From Pyropia haitanensis (Eukaryota; Rhodophyta; Bangiophyceae; Bangiales; Bangiaceae): a stretch of DNA of 54,251 bases. The notes under the pieces were generated by a model. The model worked only from the letters and a program-made list of their open reading frames with translations, did not search any database and was not told where the DNA came from. Positions 1 through 10,795 of this stretch are shown piece after piece. Every line of letters starts with the position of its first letter. Position 1 is the stretch's first letter. The DNA lies in the NCBI GenBank assembly GCA_008729055.1, contig SDUX01000036.1:1-54251 (forward strand), written 5' to 3'. The translations under genes were made by a program, and so were the position numbers.

Positions 1-2730
1 CCAGTAGTAGGTCCGCCCGCATGGAGGCGTACATCTTGTTGACCCCGGGGTGGCCGGCGGTGGGCCGGCATGTGCTCAGAGTGAGAACTTCTGGCGAGGC
101 CTCCGGCACTATAAACTGGACCGACTTGTCCCCAAGGGCTTCAGCCGAACGAGTAGGCCATCTGGGGGGGTCCTCCCGAACCTTGAGTGGGGGCGTTCTT
201 GTCCCATCTCTGCCCTCGACAGACTGGCAGCGGATGTCCGTCGAATTGGCCTTTCACAAGCCCTCTTCGAGCGTCAGCGGAGGGTAGCCCTTATAGTCTT
301 GGGGTCGGGGGCCAACCCCACCCGCGAGCAAGTTGGCCAGTGTGAGGCGAACGGGATCTCCTCCGGGATGGGGCTCAAGTCGCCCCCGAGGTAGTAGCCC
401 TCGACATCGTGTCCGCCCGCATGGTGGCCGTCCCGCTCACGGCTCCACCATGGTGAGGTCAACTCGGCAACCGTTAACCTCATTGGGCTAACCGGCCGTG
501 AGCCCCGTCCATGTGGAGCATCCACTTGAGAGCCGTGTGGTCTGTCCGCACAATAAACCGAGTTCCCAACAGGTAGGGCCGAAGAAGGAAGAGGGCCCAC
601 ACGACGCGAGGCACTCCCGCTCCGTCGTGCTGTAGTTCCTCTCGGCCGACGACAGGGCCTACTCCAGTACCGACGGCTTGTGGCCGCCTCCGGGCTGCTC
701 TTGGAGTAGGACGCAGCCCACTTGGGCCGCACTGGCGTCGGTGTCCACGGTGTATTGGCCCGTCCCGTCGCGGCAAGGCCAAAATGGGCGTGTGGGTCAG
801 CCGCCACTTGAGATCTTCGAAGCCTTGACCTGCTCCTCATTGAACTTGGGCAGCGGGTCGGCCACCTTAGAACTTGTGAGGGCCGTCAACGGCCTGGCGA
901 CGGCGGCGTAGTCCTTCACAAACCTCCGATAGACATTACACATGCCAAGGAAACTTCGCAGGCTCTTCTTGGTCGTTGGGGGCTCGGCTTTCCGTAGCCC
1001 CACGAGGTTCTTCTCGTTCACCCTGACGTGGCCCTTGCCGACGATGTGGCCCAGATACTCGACCTCCTCCTGGAAGAGGAAACACTTGCTGGCCTTGAGG
1101 GATATGCCGGCCTTCGCAATCAACGAGAAGACCTCCTCCAGGTGGCCCACGTGCTCTTGGGCCGATCTTGAGAAGACGATCACGTCGTCCAGGTAGACAA
1201 GCACGGACTTCCACTTGAGGCCCGCGAGGAGCATGTCGATGGCCCGCTGGAAGGTCGCGGGTGCATTGGTGAGGCCGAAGGGAAGGCGAACATATCTGTA
1301 GGTCCCCTCGTGGCACGTAAACGTAGTCTGTCCTGGTCCTCGACGGCCACCGGGATCTGCCAATAGCCCATGTTACAGTCCAACACGGAGAACACGGTGG
1401 CCTCGCCCAAGAAGTCAATACAATCGTCCATCCTGGGCAGAGGGTACGTGTCTTTGACCGTCATGTCGTTGAGCCTTCTGTAGTCCACGCAGAACCTCGG
1501 AGATCCGTCGGGCTTGGGGACGATGACCACCGGGAAGGACCACTCGGCCTGCGAAGGCTCGATGACGCCCAGCTTAAGTTGCTTGGCCACTTGGTCCGCG
1601 ATGAGCCCTCGGTGGTAGAGGCCCGTCCGGTAAGGTTGTGAACGCACGGGTCGAGACCCCGGGGCCAACGTGATCCGGTGCGGCGTGATGTCCATGCGGC
1701 CCAGAGTCCCGTCCCATAATCCTTGGTAGCGGCCGACCAAATCTCGGACGACCTCATGCAACTCGGGGGGATCAACTCGTAGGCCACCCGTGGCAACTTG
1801 GGGCCGTCTTGACGTTGGGCCGCGGATTCGTCCGGCGGGGGAGGAGCGTCGGGGCCTGTTCTGGGTTGAGAATGGGCCCATGCGATCCACCACCGTCAGC
1901 CTCCGGCCCTTGCGTCACCTCTGCTACCGTGTCGGCCCCTTCACCGAGGGGTGAGCACGTCCCATCGTCGGCCTCAAAAACGGGCCCGTGGTAGGGCTCA
2001 ACAAGGCCCACGACAAAGCCCTTGGGAGGTTGACAGGCCTCGCGGTGATGTTGGTCAAGTAGAACCGGAAGTCTCGTCGGGCCTTGACGTCGGCCAACGC
2101 GTTGTGTAATAAAATCCCCTTCTCGGCCATCTTGGCTGGCCGTTCCCGTAGTAGGCACCGCCCCGTCGTCCCGCAATGGCCAAAGACAGCCTGGACAGAG
2201 TAGGGCTCCACGGTGACCGACCGGGAAAGACTTAGGGCGGCCGGGTCAAGTCGTAGGGAAGGGGCCCTCTGCTGCGGGGCCGCTTGTTCCTTGCCCGTCC
2301 ACGCCCTGACGGCCGAAGTGAGGGAACCGTCGTACCACAGCACGGCATCCGTCCCCGGGTAAATGGCCTTCACGTACTCCTTTTGGAAATCCATCCCGAG
2401 GATAACAGGGACGGAGAGGGCCTTGACAACCAAGAAAGAGAACACCATGGCCTTTCCCTCCACGAGGACGGTCGTCTCGAGCACCGCGCAGGCCCGTAGT
2501 AGTTGTCCCGAGGCGTCGCACACTCGGGTTGACTTCGGGGGCCGGTAAGCGTAGCGCCGCCAGCCCTCAGGAAGGAAGTCCTCACGGATAACGCTTGGGC
2601 CCGCGCCGGTGTCCAAGACTGCCCGGGTTGGTTGGGCCTTGTGCCGATGAGTCAACTGGATGGCCGTCTCAATCTCAAAGTTTCTCTTACGAAGAACAAG
2701 GAGGGTCCCCTTAAACGCATAGGGGGCCCA
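1..2730 (-). pseudogene. pol: pol of the minus-strand Ty3 element (protease, RT, RNase H, start of integrase), frameshifted
   Basis: The protease has the DTGAG active-site motif (DTG codons at 2613-2605). Its frame opens upstream, overlapping the 3' end of gag in another frame, which suggests gag-pol frameshifting in the ancestor. Reverse transcriptase has VDYRRLND and the catalytic YLDD (1195-1184), then FLGMCNVYRRFV in the connection region. RNase H retains RTDHTALKW near 540-500. At the window edge GHPGVNKMYASMRADL marks the integrase zinc-binding domain. The reading frame changes near 2030, 1800, 1335 and 830, and stops follow near 480 and 260. This copy of pol is therefore dead, or the sequence carries indels. 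The call as Ty3 pol is secure; the exact break positions are approximate. Confidence 0.85.
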
Positions 2731-4559
2731 ACGATGGTACTCCTCCGGCCCATAAGCAGGGGCCCGACGGCGGAGTACCGGAGGGCAACGGGAAGTCGTA
2801 GATGCAAACGTAGTAGGCGTGCAGGTTCTATCCCAGGGCGGGGAGTAGGCGAAAACCCACTCCCCGCTAGGCTTCCCCCCGACGACGGGGGAGGGCCGGC
2901 CGGCTTGGCCCGCGTCACGTGGGCCTCCCGACGGGCGTTCTCTTCCTCGTCGGACTGATCAATCCCGTCCACTAGGGCCTGCACCACGGCGATGCGGGTC
3001 CGTCGATTGACGTCCCGCTGCGCGCGGTAGCTGGCCTCGTCGGCCACCTTCTTGTGGCCCCGCGTAGAGTTGAGGAAGGCGTCGCGGGCCTTCACCACTT
3101 GGTCGCGCTGGACGGCCGACAACTTGGGGCACTGGTGGGCCATGTGACCGGCCTCCCAGCACACGTAGCAACGTAGGGGCCCACGGGCCTCCGGCGTCCG
3201 AGCCGCCAGGTGACGACGAGTGGCGGGCTCATACGCCCACTCGGAAGAAGTCGCCCGTCCATCCCGTCGGCCCGACGTGCCTTGATCAATCTCTTGACGG
3301 CCTTCCATCGCATCCATGGCCATCATTGGAAGTCGTGGCCGGGGGGTCGCCGGGCGGGGGCCAAACGAAGACCGTCGGCCTCCATCCGACTCCTTGGAGC
3401 TCCCCTTGGCCAACTCAATCACCTCCTTGGCCGCCTTGAACTTGCCGGCCGTATAGGTGACCAGCCTCTGGTAGGTGCACGAGGGCTCGTTGTAGACAAA
3501 CGCGTCCGTCCGAAGGAACTCCGGTAGGCCTTGAATAAGCTGCTGCTTCATGGTGCCCTCCGAGTGGATATTCCCGCAGGACTCCGACAGGCCACGCAGC
3601 CGAAGGGAAAAGGCCTCGACGGACTCGTCGGCCTCCTTGGTCGCCCGACTAAACTTGTCCTGCGCCAGGGCCAACGTGTGGGGCTCCGCGTAGGTCTCCA
3701 AGAACCAGTTGATGGCCTCGGGGTAGGAAGTGATGGCCGCCCCGCTTGTGGCACCCGTAGAGTCAGGGAGGGCCCGCGTGTATCGGGCCTCCGCGTCCCC
3801 GGAAAGGAAGTGGGGAACCACGTAGAGGGCCATCCCCTCCGAAACACCGTTGTCGTTGCAGGCCTTGGTAAACTTGCGAAGCCATGAGAAGACCTTCAAA
3901 GGCTCCTTGCCCGAAAAGGGAGGAAAGCCCCCAAAAGAGTGTTTCATGTTCTTGGCCATCCGCCCCACCTTGCCGGCTTCCTTGGCCCCATAGGCCTCGG
4001 TCCGGTTCCGGAGGCGGTAGGTGTTGTAGTCCAGCACCCGCGAAAAGCGATCGTCGGCCGCCGCGATAACTTGAGGGCCTGCGGAGGTCGGCGATTCACC
4101 TTGATCATGACGGCCCACGTCATCCTCGTTGGCTGACGAGGACGACGACTCCCCAGAAGAGCCCGACGAGGAGTGTCGGCGACGCCGCGAGCGGCGTCGG
4201 GCCTTGGGGCCACCCTCCTTCTTGCTTGTGCGGGACCCACCGGCTTCCGCCGGTTGGCCCACTTGATCCTCAGCGACCGACGGGGCGTTGACGGCCTGGC
4301 TAGCCGTCACCGCGCGGGACACCTCGGCCAAGATGTCCGTCCGAAAGTCATCGAGGACCGACCGTAGTTCAATTGGCCCCAAAGATGGAGAGCCACGGCG
4401 AGGCCCCCCGTAGGGCGGAGTAAGAGAGCGGCGGAGGGGAATCCCCGTTGGCCCACCACGACCACGACCGGCCGCGGGACCTCCGCCACCCGCAGGAGTA
4501 ACTCGGGACACGTCCGACGGCGCACCGCGGCCCCTGCCACCGGGAGGGAGATCCGCCAT
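2652..4559 (-). CDS. gag: gag polyprotein of the minus-strand Ty3 element
   Basis: I start this at the ATG at 4559 (MADLPPGG...), giving 635 codons. The frame is open further upstream to 5108, but that extension looks like leader/LTR sequence. Residues 1-190 are Gly/Arg/Ser-rich and disordered. Residues about 205-330 look like a retrotransposon capsid domain (FPPFSGKEPLKVFSWL, then SYPEAINWFLETYAEP and AFSLRLRGLSESCG). A CX2CX4HX4C zinc knuckle (CYVCWEAGHMAHQC) sits at about residues 464-477 (3170-3129) and would bind the element RNA. The last 80 or so codons overlap the protease frame, so this C-terminus may not be made when pol is expressed. The gene is unbroken, unlike pol. Confidence 0.85.
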   Translation of the reverse strand: MADLPPGGRGRGAPSDVSRVTPAGGGGPAAGRGRGGPTGIPLRRSLTPPYGGPRRGSPSLGPIELRSVLDDFRTDILAEVSRAVTASQAVNAPSVAEDQVGQPAEAGGSRTSKKEGGPKARRRSRRRRHSSSGSSGESSSSSANEDDVGRHDQGESPTSAGPQVIAAADDRFSRVLDYNTYRLRNRTEAYGAKEAGKVGRMAKNMKHSFGGFPPFSGKEPLKVFSWLRKFTKACNDNGVSEGMALYVVPHFLSGDAEARYTRALPDSTGATSGAAITSYPEAINWFLETYAEPHTLALAQDKFSRATKEADESVEAFSLRLRGLSESCGNIHSEGTMKQQLIQGLPEFLRTDAFVYNEPSCTYQRLVTYTAGKFKAAKEVIELAKGSSKESDGGRRSSFGPRPATPRPRLPMMAMDAMEGRQEIDQGTSGRRDGRATSSEWAYEPATRRHLAARTPEARGPLRCYVCWEAGHMAHQCPKLSAVQRDQVVKARDAFLNSTRGHKKVADEASYRAQRDVNRRTRIAVVQALVDGIDQSDEEENARREAHVTRAKPAGPPPSSGGSLAGSGFSPTPRPGIEPARLLRLHLRLPVALRYSAVGPLLMGRRSTIVGPPMRLRGPSLFFVRETLRLRRPSS

Positions 4560-5320
4560 GTTGGCCGTCGACACTCGACTGGTAGGCCCCTTGTAGCTCA
4601 AGAGAAGAACAGGAACCGAAGAACAAAGATGGCCCGCTACAAAAAAAAAAGGAGAAGGGCGTCCTGGTTCACGAGATGATGTTGCCCCTCCCCTGCTGCT
4701 CCACCATTTATGTAGCGTTATTGGCCGTTCTGCGGCCCTTGTCCGCCCCGCGTCGCCACCGCCAGAGGACTGAGGGCTACCAGAAGGAACGGGCCAGGGA
4801 GTCCCACGCACACTTGCCCACCTCAACAGCCAGAGGTAAGGGAAAAGGCTAAAGCCCAAGGGGAAGGAGAACCCAAAGCAACGTTGTTTTACAAGATGGA
4901 TCTCACGTGGCCCGCGGGCCAAGCCCCTAAGAGCTCTCCACACCACCCCCCGAGGGGCCGCCAGGGCGCCCCCTCTCAGGGGCGCCTCCAGCGGGCCAAG
5001 TGCCAGCGTGCACCTGCCCCGCCGGGGCACTCCGCTCCACGCTAAAATCCCTCCACTCAGATGCAAGCGAAAAACCCTCACACAGATACAATCCGCCCAA
5101 AAACCCAATGGGAAAAAAGGGCGAAAAGCACGAAATCACGCAGTGAAAATCGATCAGAACAAATGCAAGAGAAACCGTAAGTAGCAGGCCACCAAGTCCA
5201 ACCAGGGGAAGGGCCGCCACAACCGCCACCCGGATCGAGTCCGCCACCATGCCACCGCGGGCCGCCAGGTAACGCGGGACCGCCGCAACGTAGGCCTCGT
5301 CAGGCCGCCACCAGAGGCCC
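4560..5320 (-). other. 5' leader and probable LTR zone of the minus-strand element
   Basis: This non-coding stretch lies upstream of gag. It should contain the 5' LTR and primer-binding site. A TGGTGGAGCAGC string (minus strand, near 4711-4700) has the TGG that begins most primer-binding sites, but I could not match it to a tRNA, and I see no second LTR copy to define the ends. Composition switches sharply near 5320, where the next element begins. Confidence 0.35.
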
Positions 5321-5321
5321 C

Positions 5322-8300
5322 AAACGCTACACGTACGACCTCATCCTGGGAAAGAAGTGGCGCGATGACAAGGACGCCAAAATCAACAACAAGAAAAACA
5401 AGATCTCCTTCAAGTTCAACCACAAGAACATTTCTATCACTGCCTCCCTCAAGAAGCCCGAAGCTCTGATCAGTCGGCAACGCCTTGCTCGGGACCTCGT
5501 TCAAAGGTGCCCTGTTTTTGCCATCTACCTGCAGTCGGAAGATCCCTCTAGCACCTTCGACATTAACGCCATTACGATGGGACAAGGCGAAGACAAGAAA
5601 GAAGTTCAAGAGATTCTCAAAGAGTACGCTGACGTCTTCCCAGACGAGCTCCCCGACGGACTCCCTCCTGAGCGCAGTCACAAATTTAGCATCAAGCTGA
5701 CCGATGACGCCCAACCGCGTCGTAGCGGAATTTACCGACTAGCCGAATGGGAGCTCGAAGAACTCAAGACTCAACTGGCCGGCCTCATAAGGAAGGGATT
5801 CATCCAACCAAGCACCTCACCGTGGGGCTCTTCCGTCCTCTTTGCGGCGAAGAAGGACGGTGGCTGGCGAATGTGCATCGACTACAGGGCCCTGAACAAG
5901 GCTACTATCAAGAACGCGTACCCACTACCACGCATCGACGACATCTTTGACCAACTGCGAAAGGCCAAGTACTTTACAAAGATCGACCTCCGCTCTGGCT
6001 ATCACCAGATTCGCCTTGACCCAGAAACAATACCTTTGACGGCGTTTCGAACCAAGTACGGATTCTATGAGTTCACCGTCGTACCCTTTGGTCTGACAAA
6101 TGCACCCGCGGTCTTCATGAACCTAATGAACGATGTCTTCCGACCCTATCTGTACGACTTCGTCTGTGTCTACCTCGACGACATCCTAGTCTACAGCGAA
6201 ACTTACGACGATCACCTCAAGCACCTACGATTAGCACTCGAGAAATTACGAGAACACAAGCTCTACGCCAAGCTGAGCAAGTGCCAGTTCGCTCGAACTA
6301 CTGTGGACTACCTTGGCCACGTCATCTCCGAGAAAGGCTTCTCTATGGAAGACTACAAGGTCCAAGCCATCCGTACGTGGGCAACACCGAGGAGCAAAAA
6401 GGATGTACAATCTTTCCTCGGTATGGTCAACTTCTATCGAAGATTCATCAAGGGAATGGCTGCCGTAGCTACGCCGCTAACGAGGCTGACTGGGAATGTC
6501 GACTTCGAGTGGACACCCGACGCCCAGAAAGCCTTTGAGCAGCTGCAGGACCTAACGACAAGCGCACCGGTGCTAAGGCCTTTCGACAAGAGATACCCAA
6601 TCTACGTGTCTACAGATGCCAGCGGGTATGCTGTGGGCGCAGTCCTTGAGCAAGATGATGGACGCGGACGGCGTCCAGTGGCGTACTTCTCGTTAACCCT
6701 CAACATCCACGAGCAGCGCTACAGCATTCGTGAAAGAGAACTGCTTGCAGTCGTACAAGCTATCCGGCATTGGCGCTGCTACCTCTACGGAAGACCCTTT
6801 GAGGTCCACACCGACCATGAGTCCCTGAGATACCTAAGCACCCAAGAGAAGCTGAACGATCGCCAAGTCAAGTGGCTGGAGTTTCTGGACCAGTTCCAGT
6901 TCAAGATTGTCCCAATCAAGGGCACTTCGAACCCCGTGGCTGATGCCCTTTCCAGGCAGCCACAAGATGCTCCCGACAAGCACGCCCCCAATCAAGACCT
7001 TCTTAGTCGCGTGCTGACCAAGACCATTGAAGAACTCCCCAAGAAAACTGAAATCAACAACCTCATGACCATCAACCAAAGTGATCAAGACCTTGCCACC
7101 TTAAGACAAGAGTACGACGCGGACCCCGAGTTTGCCGACCTAGTCAAAGACCCGGTATCTCCCTACCGGCTACACATGAGGTTGTTGAAACGAGGTGACC
7201 GTACGTGTATCCCCGTCGGTACTCTACGCCAAAGACTACTGCACGACTACCATGATGTCCCGTGCCAAGGGCACATGGGAGTCAAGAAAACAACCAAGGT
7301 TATCTCTTCCAAGTACTACTGGAAGACAATGCGGAAAGACATCCAAAGATACGTACAAACATGTGATTTGTGCCAGCGGAACAAGGCTAGCACCCATTCA
7401 CCTCTGGGTCACCTCAAACCCTTGGACCCCCCGAGCCAACGATGGGCAAGTGTCTCCATGGACTTTATCACGCCTCTTCCTCTGACTCCAAGAGGCCACA
7501 ACGGGATTTACGTCGTTGTCGACCGCCTCTCCAAGATGATTCGCCTCGCCCCTATGAAGCCAGACTGTACGGCGCCAGTCGCAGCTCAGCTCTACCATGA
7601 TCACGTCTATCGACACCACGGACTCCCAGCTGATGTTGTCTGCGACAGGGACCGCATTTTCTTCTCCAACTTCTGGCAGTCGCTCACGGAGATTCTCAAG
7701 GTCAAGATCAAGGCCTCTTCAGCGTACCACCCGCAAACCGACGGACAAACTGAGATCATGAACAAGAAGATCGAAGAAATCCTGCGAAACTTTGTCAACC
7801 ATCACCAAGGCGATTGGGACCTCTTTCTGGTTGCTGCCGAAGTAGCCTACAACCGGTCGCCAAATGCTGTTACAACGTACTCCCCTTTCTTCCTGAACTA
7901 CGGATTCGAACCTAAGACGGTACCAATGGACATCCTCGAAAACTCAGAGTCAAGCATGCCTGCAGTGTCTGACTGGCTAAGCGGTCTCCAACATGCTCAA
8001 GAGACTGCCATCTCAGCCATCAAGAGTGCAAATGAGGCGCGCTCGGCGTACGCAAATCGCCATCGCCGACCTTGCAAGATCGCCGTGGACGATCTGGTGC
8101 TACTAAGTACCAAACACCTTATGCCAGATGCTTTCCAAGGCGCTCGCAAGCTGATGCCCAAGTACTCAGGACCGTACCGCGTCACTGAGAGTATCAACGA
8201 TGTGACGTTCCGCCTGGATCTTCCCCAAGCGGTGCTCAATCGCAAGGTTCACAACGCCTTTCATGCGAGCTTGCTGAAGCCGTACCGCGCTGATCCTTAT

Positions 8301-8516
8301 GGCCGACTTCCTCCCGTTCCGCCTCCGGTGGCATTTCCGGACGGTTCTGTCGAGTACGAAGTCGACTCCATCATAAGGTCACGAAAGCGCCGTGGACGAC
8401 TACAGTACCTGGTCAAGTGGAAAGGCTGTGACGTCAGCGAGAACTCCTGGCTGACCAAGCAAGACCTTGCGAACGCACCTGAGGTGTTGGACGCTTTCCT
8501 GCGCCGCGCGTCCTAA
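5322..8516 (+). CDS. pol: pol polyprotein: protease remnant, RT, RNase H, integrase, chromodomain
   Basis: One open frame. The first ATG is at 5577 (979 residues), but the frame is open and homologous to retropepsin from about 5322, so the true start has been lost. Counting from 5577: RT catalytic YLDD is at 199-202; RNase H has VSTDAS with the catalytic Asp at 347 and TDHESLRYL further on; the integrase HHCC zinc domain starts near 556 and ends with CDLC; the DDE triad is D629, D690 and E726, which gives the canonical D,D(35)E spacing. A chromodomain ([21 protein letters not shown]) occupies about residues 925-979 and would steer integration to marked chromatin. No frameshift or stop interrupts it. 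Enzymatic domains look complete, so it could act in trans, but the element cannot be autonomous without gag. Confidence 0.93.
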   Translation, partial: KRYTYDLILGKKWRDDKDAKINNKKNKISFKFNHKNISITASLKKPEALISRQRLARDLVQRCPVFAIYLQSEDPSSTFDINAITMGQGEDKKEVQEILKEYADVFPDELPDGLPPERSHKFSIKLTDDAQPRRSGIYRLAEWELEELKTQLAGLIRKGFIQPSTSPWGSSVLFAAKKDGGWRMCIDYRALNKATIKNAYPLPRIDDIFDQLRKAKYFTKIDLRSGYHQIRLDPETIPLTAFRTKYGFYEFTVVPFGLTNAPAVFMNLMNDVFRPYLYDFVCVYLDDILVYSETYDDHLKHLRLALEKLREHKLYAKLSKCQFARTTVDYLGHVISEKGFSMEDYKVQAIRTWATPRSKKDVQSFLGMVNFYRRFIKGMAAVATPLTRLTGNVDFEWTPDAQKAFEQLQDLTTSAPVLRPFDKRYPIYVSTDASGYAVGAVLEQDDGRGRRPVAYFSLTLNIHEQRYSIRERELLAVVQAIRHWRCYLYGRPFEVHTDHESLRYLSTQEKLNDRQVKWLEFLDQFQFKIVPIKGTSNPVADALSRQPQDAPDKHAPNQDLLSRVLTKTIEELPKKTEINNLMTINQSDQDLATLRQEYDADPEFADLVKDPVSPYRLHMRLLKRGDRTCIPVGTLRQRLLHDYHDVPCQGHMGVKKTTKVISSKYYWKTMRKDIQRYVQTCDLCQRNKASTHSPLGHLKPLDPPSQRWASVSMDFITPLPLTPRGHNGIYVVVDRLSKMIRLAPMKPDCTAPVAAQLYHDHVYRHHGLPADVVCDRDRIFFSNFWQSLTEILKVKIKASSAYHPQTDGQTEIMNKKIEEILRNFVNHHQGDWDLFLVAAEVAYNRSPNAVTTYSPFFLNYGFEPKTVPMDILENSESSMPAVSDWLSGLQHAQETAISAIKSANEARSAYANRHRRPCKIAVDDLVLLSTKHLMPDAFQGARKLMPKYSGPYRVTESINDVTFRLDLPQAVLNRKVHNAFHASLLKPYRADPYGRLPPVPPPVAFPDGSVEYEVDSIIRSRKRRGRLQYLVKWKGCDVSENSWLTKQDLANAPEVLDAFLRRAS

Positions 8517-8527
8517 GGGGGGGGAGG
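8515..8527 (+). promoter_or_regulatory. polypurine tract (plus-strand primer) of the chromovirus
   Basis: The purine run AAGGGGGGGGAGG overlaps the pol stop codon and is followed at once by TGTAAGGATATG, a typical TG start of an LTR. This is where plus-strand DNA synthesis would be primed. Confidence 0.8.
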
Positions 8528-9240
8528 TGTAAGGATATGCCCCTTAAATCCCCAAGACTGGAGCCTAGGGGATAAGGACTGGGGCCTCTCCTTCCCTGTC
8601 CTTCTCAGCCAACTCCTTCCAAGACGCATCAACTCCAAAGTAATCTGGGGCATGCCGCGGTGTCCGTCCGATAATCTACTACTAACGGACGGTCAGCACG
8701 GGAGCCGCGGATTGGCTAACCGACACTACCCTGACTCATCTGCCGACGGGTACAGTCTCCAACGGATCAACGGACTAACGGACCAAAAGACGAGCCACAT
8801 CTCTGACGCGTCAGCAAGCCGGAACAATCTCCCCGTGGACCAATGGGAGCGACAAGACTTGCTGACCCACGGGAGATATTCGACCCGAAGACTGGCGTCT
8901 GCTTACACGCCTCTGAGGCTTTTCGGGTCGAATGGCGCGTGGGGCCAGCCGCGCGGCGCTACGAGCGCCGCACACCGTCCCCCCCCCGTTTGGGGCTTTC
9001 TGGTGGGGCGCCTTGGGGCGCACACGCCCACCCTTGCTTTGTTCTGAGAGCCCATGCTTTGTTTTGAGAGCTTTGGTGCCGTCCACCGGCACGACGGGCA
9101 ATTGCATGCTTTGGGGCACCCTGGGTGCCCCCCTGGGGGTATATAATGCGTGAGTGTGGGCGCCACCGGGAGAGACCTCGGGGGAACAACCACAGACAGA
9201 GAGACAAAGACCTCCTTTACCTTCGACCCCCTCGACCCTC
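8528..9240 (+). repeat. 3' LTR of the chromovirus (right end approximate)
   Basis: Begins TGTAAGGATATGCC directly after the polypurine tract. It contains several short internal repeats, including TGCTTTGTTYTGAGAGC at 9035-9051 and 9055-9071. A good TATA box lies at 9140, so the R region should begin about 25-30 bases later. The end is set loosely at about 9240 because no 5' LTR survives to compare. The part after 8940 is more GC-rich and could belong to another insertion. Confidence 0.45.
9140..9146 (+). promoter_or_regulatory. TATA box, probably the LTR promoter
   Basis: TATATAA stands out in GC-rich surroundings, about 610 bases into the LTR, as expected for the U3/R boundary. Confidence 0.5.
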
Positions 9241-10680
9241 ACCGACGTCACGCCCATCCTCTTCCCCACCCCCATCACCGTCATCCCACCCGTCACCTTC
9301 CCCGCGCCCGGCATCCTCATTGGTGCACGGGTTGCTGACACCGGCGCCAGTACGTTGAGGGCTGCCCGTGTGTGGGTGGTGCCTCACAGGGAGGCAGCGA
9401 CGTCATGGGGGGTGAACGGCGACGGCGGGGGGGCGGAAGGCGGCGATGGGGGGCGAAAGGCGGCGATGGGGGGGGGACGGAGACGACGGGGGAGGGGACG
9501 GCGACGACGAGGGGGGGGACGGCGACGACGGGGCGGACGGCGGGTGGCACGTCGGCGGCGGCTGCAATTTCGATTGTGGTGGCGGATTGTTCGTCTGCAC
9601 CCCTCTCCCATTCACGCAGTATGGCGTCTTTCGCTCTCCGCGTCTCTGGTTCGCACACTGGGAGAGCAAGAGATCGCGTGAGTCGCAATAAAGAAAGAAG
9701 AAAAAAATCTGTACAAGCTTCCCAACTGGCAGATTCACTCACCTTAGCAGATAGGACCATCGATCCGAGCGAGAGGTGGCTCTGGGCTTGCAGCGACGCG
9801 GCCGCAGAGAAGATCACATGCGAAGTCCTTCACGGAGCCTGCGGCGAGCGTTGGACAGAGCCGTGTGGCTTCCACAGCCAGCTGTGCCACAGATGAGCGA
9901 CTGGATGTGGACCACGCCAGGTTGAAGCGCACTGGGTGGCCCAACAACAGACACGAGTGGTCTGGCACTGAAGGGTTGAGCCATGCGGCCTGCCATGATC
10001 CCTCCTTCGTGACAGCCCATTCTGGATCTAAGAAGGGGTTCTCCTTCCGCCCAATGAGAGAGCCGCACGCTCGCACTGTAGGCCCGAGTAGGGCTGAACA
10101 CGCCAGGTACAGGACACCTCCCCGTGTCGGGTTGCCCTTCAGATTTCACCTCAGAGAGAGGGGAGCAGGGGTCAATTCAAACCCGACATCCCCTGAGGGG
10201 TCTCATTAGCACTTCACTAAGAACGCGCCACTCCAGATTAGAGCTCACCTGTCGGGTTGCCCTCAGCATTTCACCAGGGGCCTCACACACGGCGGTACAC
10301 GACACCAGGGGACCACGGAAGCCCTCCCAATGGAAGGGGCAGTGACGAGACCAGATGATGTGAGTGCTGGGCCGCGCCGGATGGCAAGGTCCTGCCTGAC
10401 AGCCCTCGCGGGATCTTGCCTGACGCACCTCCCAGGCGGGTGTCGCGTTGCCTGGAAAACGTCCCACCAAACCGGACAGCGCAAATTTTGGAAAACCACC
10501 ACATACCCAGAGGGGGCGCTGCGCCGCTGATGTTCAGTCCGCGCCGCGCTAGAGGGCGGGGTCGCCCGTGGGGGGGGTGCTAGATCTCGGCGGGGGCCAG
10601 CACAGCACTTTGATATTTGGGCCATAAGAGTCTTTAAAGGCTCAGATGCGACCTTCCTGAAGTTCTGCCGGGATGATGTC
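9241..10680. other. no supported gene: purine low-complexity and unassigned sequence
   Basis: 9380-9560 is a GGGGCGGCGACGG-type low-complexity block. A plus-strand AATAAA lies at 9687 with a purine-rich tail, but no credible ORF ends there. GTCGGGTTGCCCT occurs at 10126 and 10251, each followed by a related CAG/ATTTCACC stretch, a diverged 125-bp direct repeat. I see no coding signal. Confidence 0.5.
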
Positions 10681-10774
10681 TGAGGATATGCCACTATCAC
10701 ATGTTTTTAAAAAGGATGATGAAAGCTCTCCAGCGGATCATGGTACAGTCATTCTCTACTTATATCATGTCGGA

Positions 10775-10795
10775 TTATATACAGTCTGTATATAA
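10775..10795. repeat. perfect 21-bp palindrome in an AT-rich island
   Basis: TTATATACAG and its exact reverse complement flank a single T. The palindrome lies in an AT-richer island (about 10680-11110) with several TATA-like strings (TTATATCATG, GGATATAAG, TTTATAATAC) and no ORF. It could be a transposon terminus, an LTR fragment or a cruciform-prone site. The island as a whole resembles a solo LTR or MITE more than a gene, but I cannot assign it. Confidence 0.6.

Larger units (their letters stand above)
1..5300 (-). mobile_element. Ty3/gypsy-type LTR retrotransposon, minus strand, 3' part beyond the window
   Basis: Read on the minus strand, the order is leader, gag with a CCHC zinc knuckle, retropepsin, reverse transcriptase, RNase H and the start of the integrase zinc-binding domain, which reaches position 1. 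RT before RNase H before integrase is the Ty3/gypsy order. gag is open, but pol needs several frame changes, so this copy is not autonomous as sequenced. The 5' boundary is not resolved. It lies near 5250-5320, where a second element on the opposite strand begins abruptly, so the two elements are head to head. No 3' LTR is visible because the element leaves the window. Confidence 0.85.
5320..9240 (+). mobile_element. 5'-truncated chromodomain Ty3/gypsy retrotransposon (chromovirus type), plus strand
   Basis: The element starts abruptly inside the retropepsin C-terminus (YDLILGKKW... at 5328 onward) and has no gag, primer-binding site or 5' LTR. It then carries an intact pol frame, a polypurine tract and a 3' LTR. 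Its base composition is clearly lower in GC than the flanks and its codon use is balanced, in contrast to the C/G-saturated neighbours. LTR elements normally insert whole, so loss of the 5' third implies deletion or recombination after insertion. The right end is approximate because no second LTR is present to define it. Confidence 0.85.

Noticed and set aside
4700..4711. tRNA primer-binding site for the minus-strand element
   Set aside because: The TGG start fits, but the following bases do not match a tRNA 3' end that I know, and the LTR boundary is unknown.
9316..9330. Primer-binding site after the chromovirus LTR (TTGGTGCACGGG)
   Set aside because: It would require a second internal region downstream of a 3' LTR. 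No gag or pol follows, so the match is probably chance.
9154..9681. 175-codon plus-strand ORF followed by AATAAA at 9687
   Set aside because: It starts at GTG, overlaps the presumed LTR and runs through purine low complexity. The AATAAA is probably coincidental.
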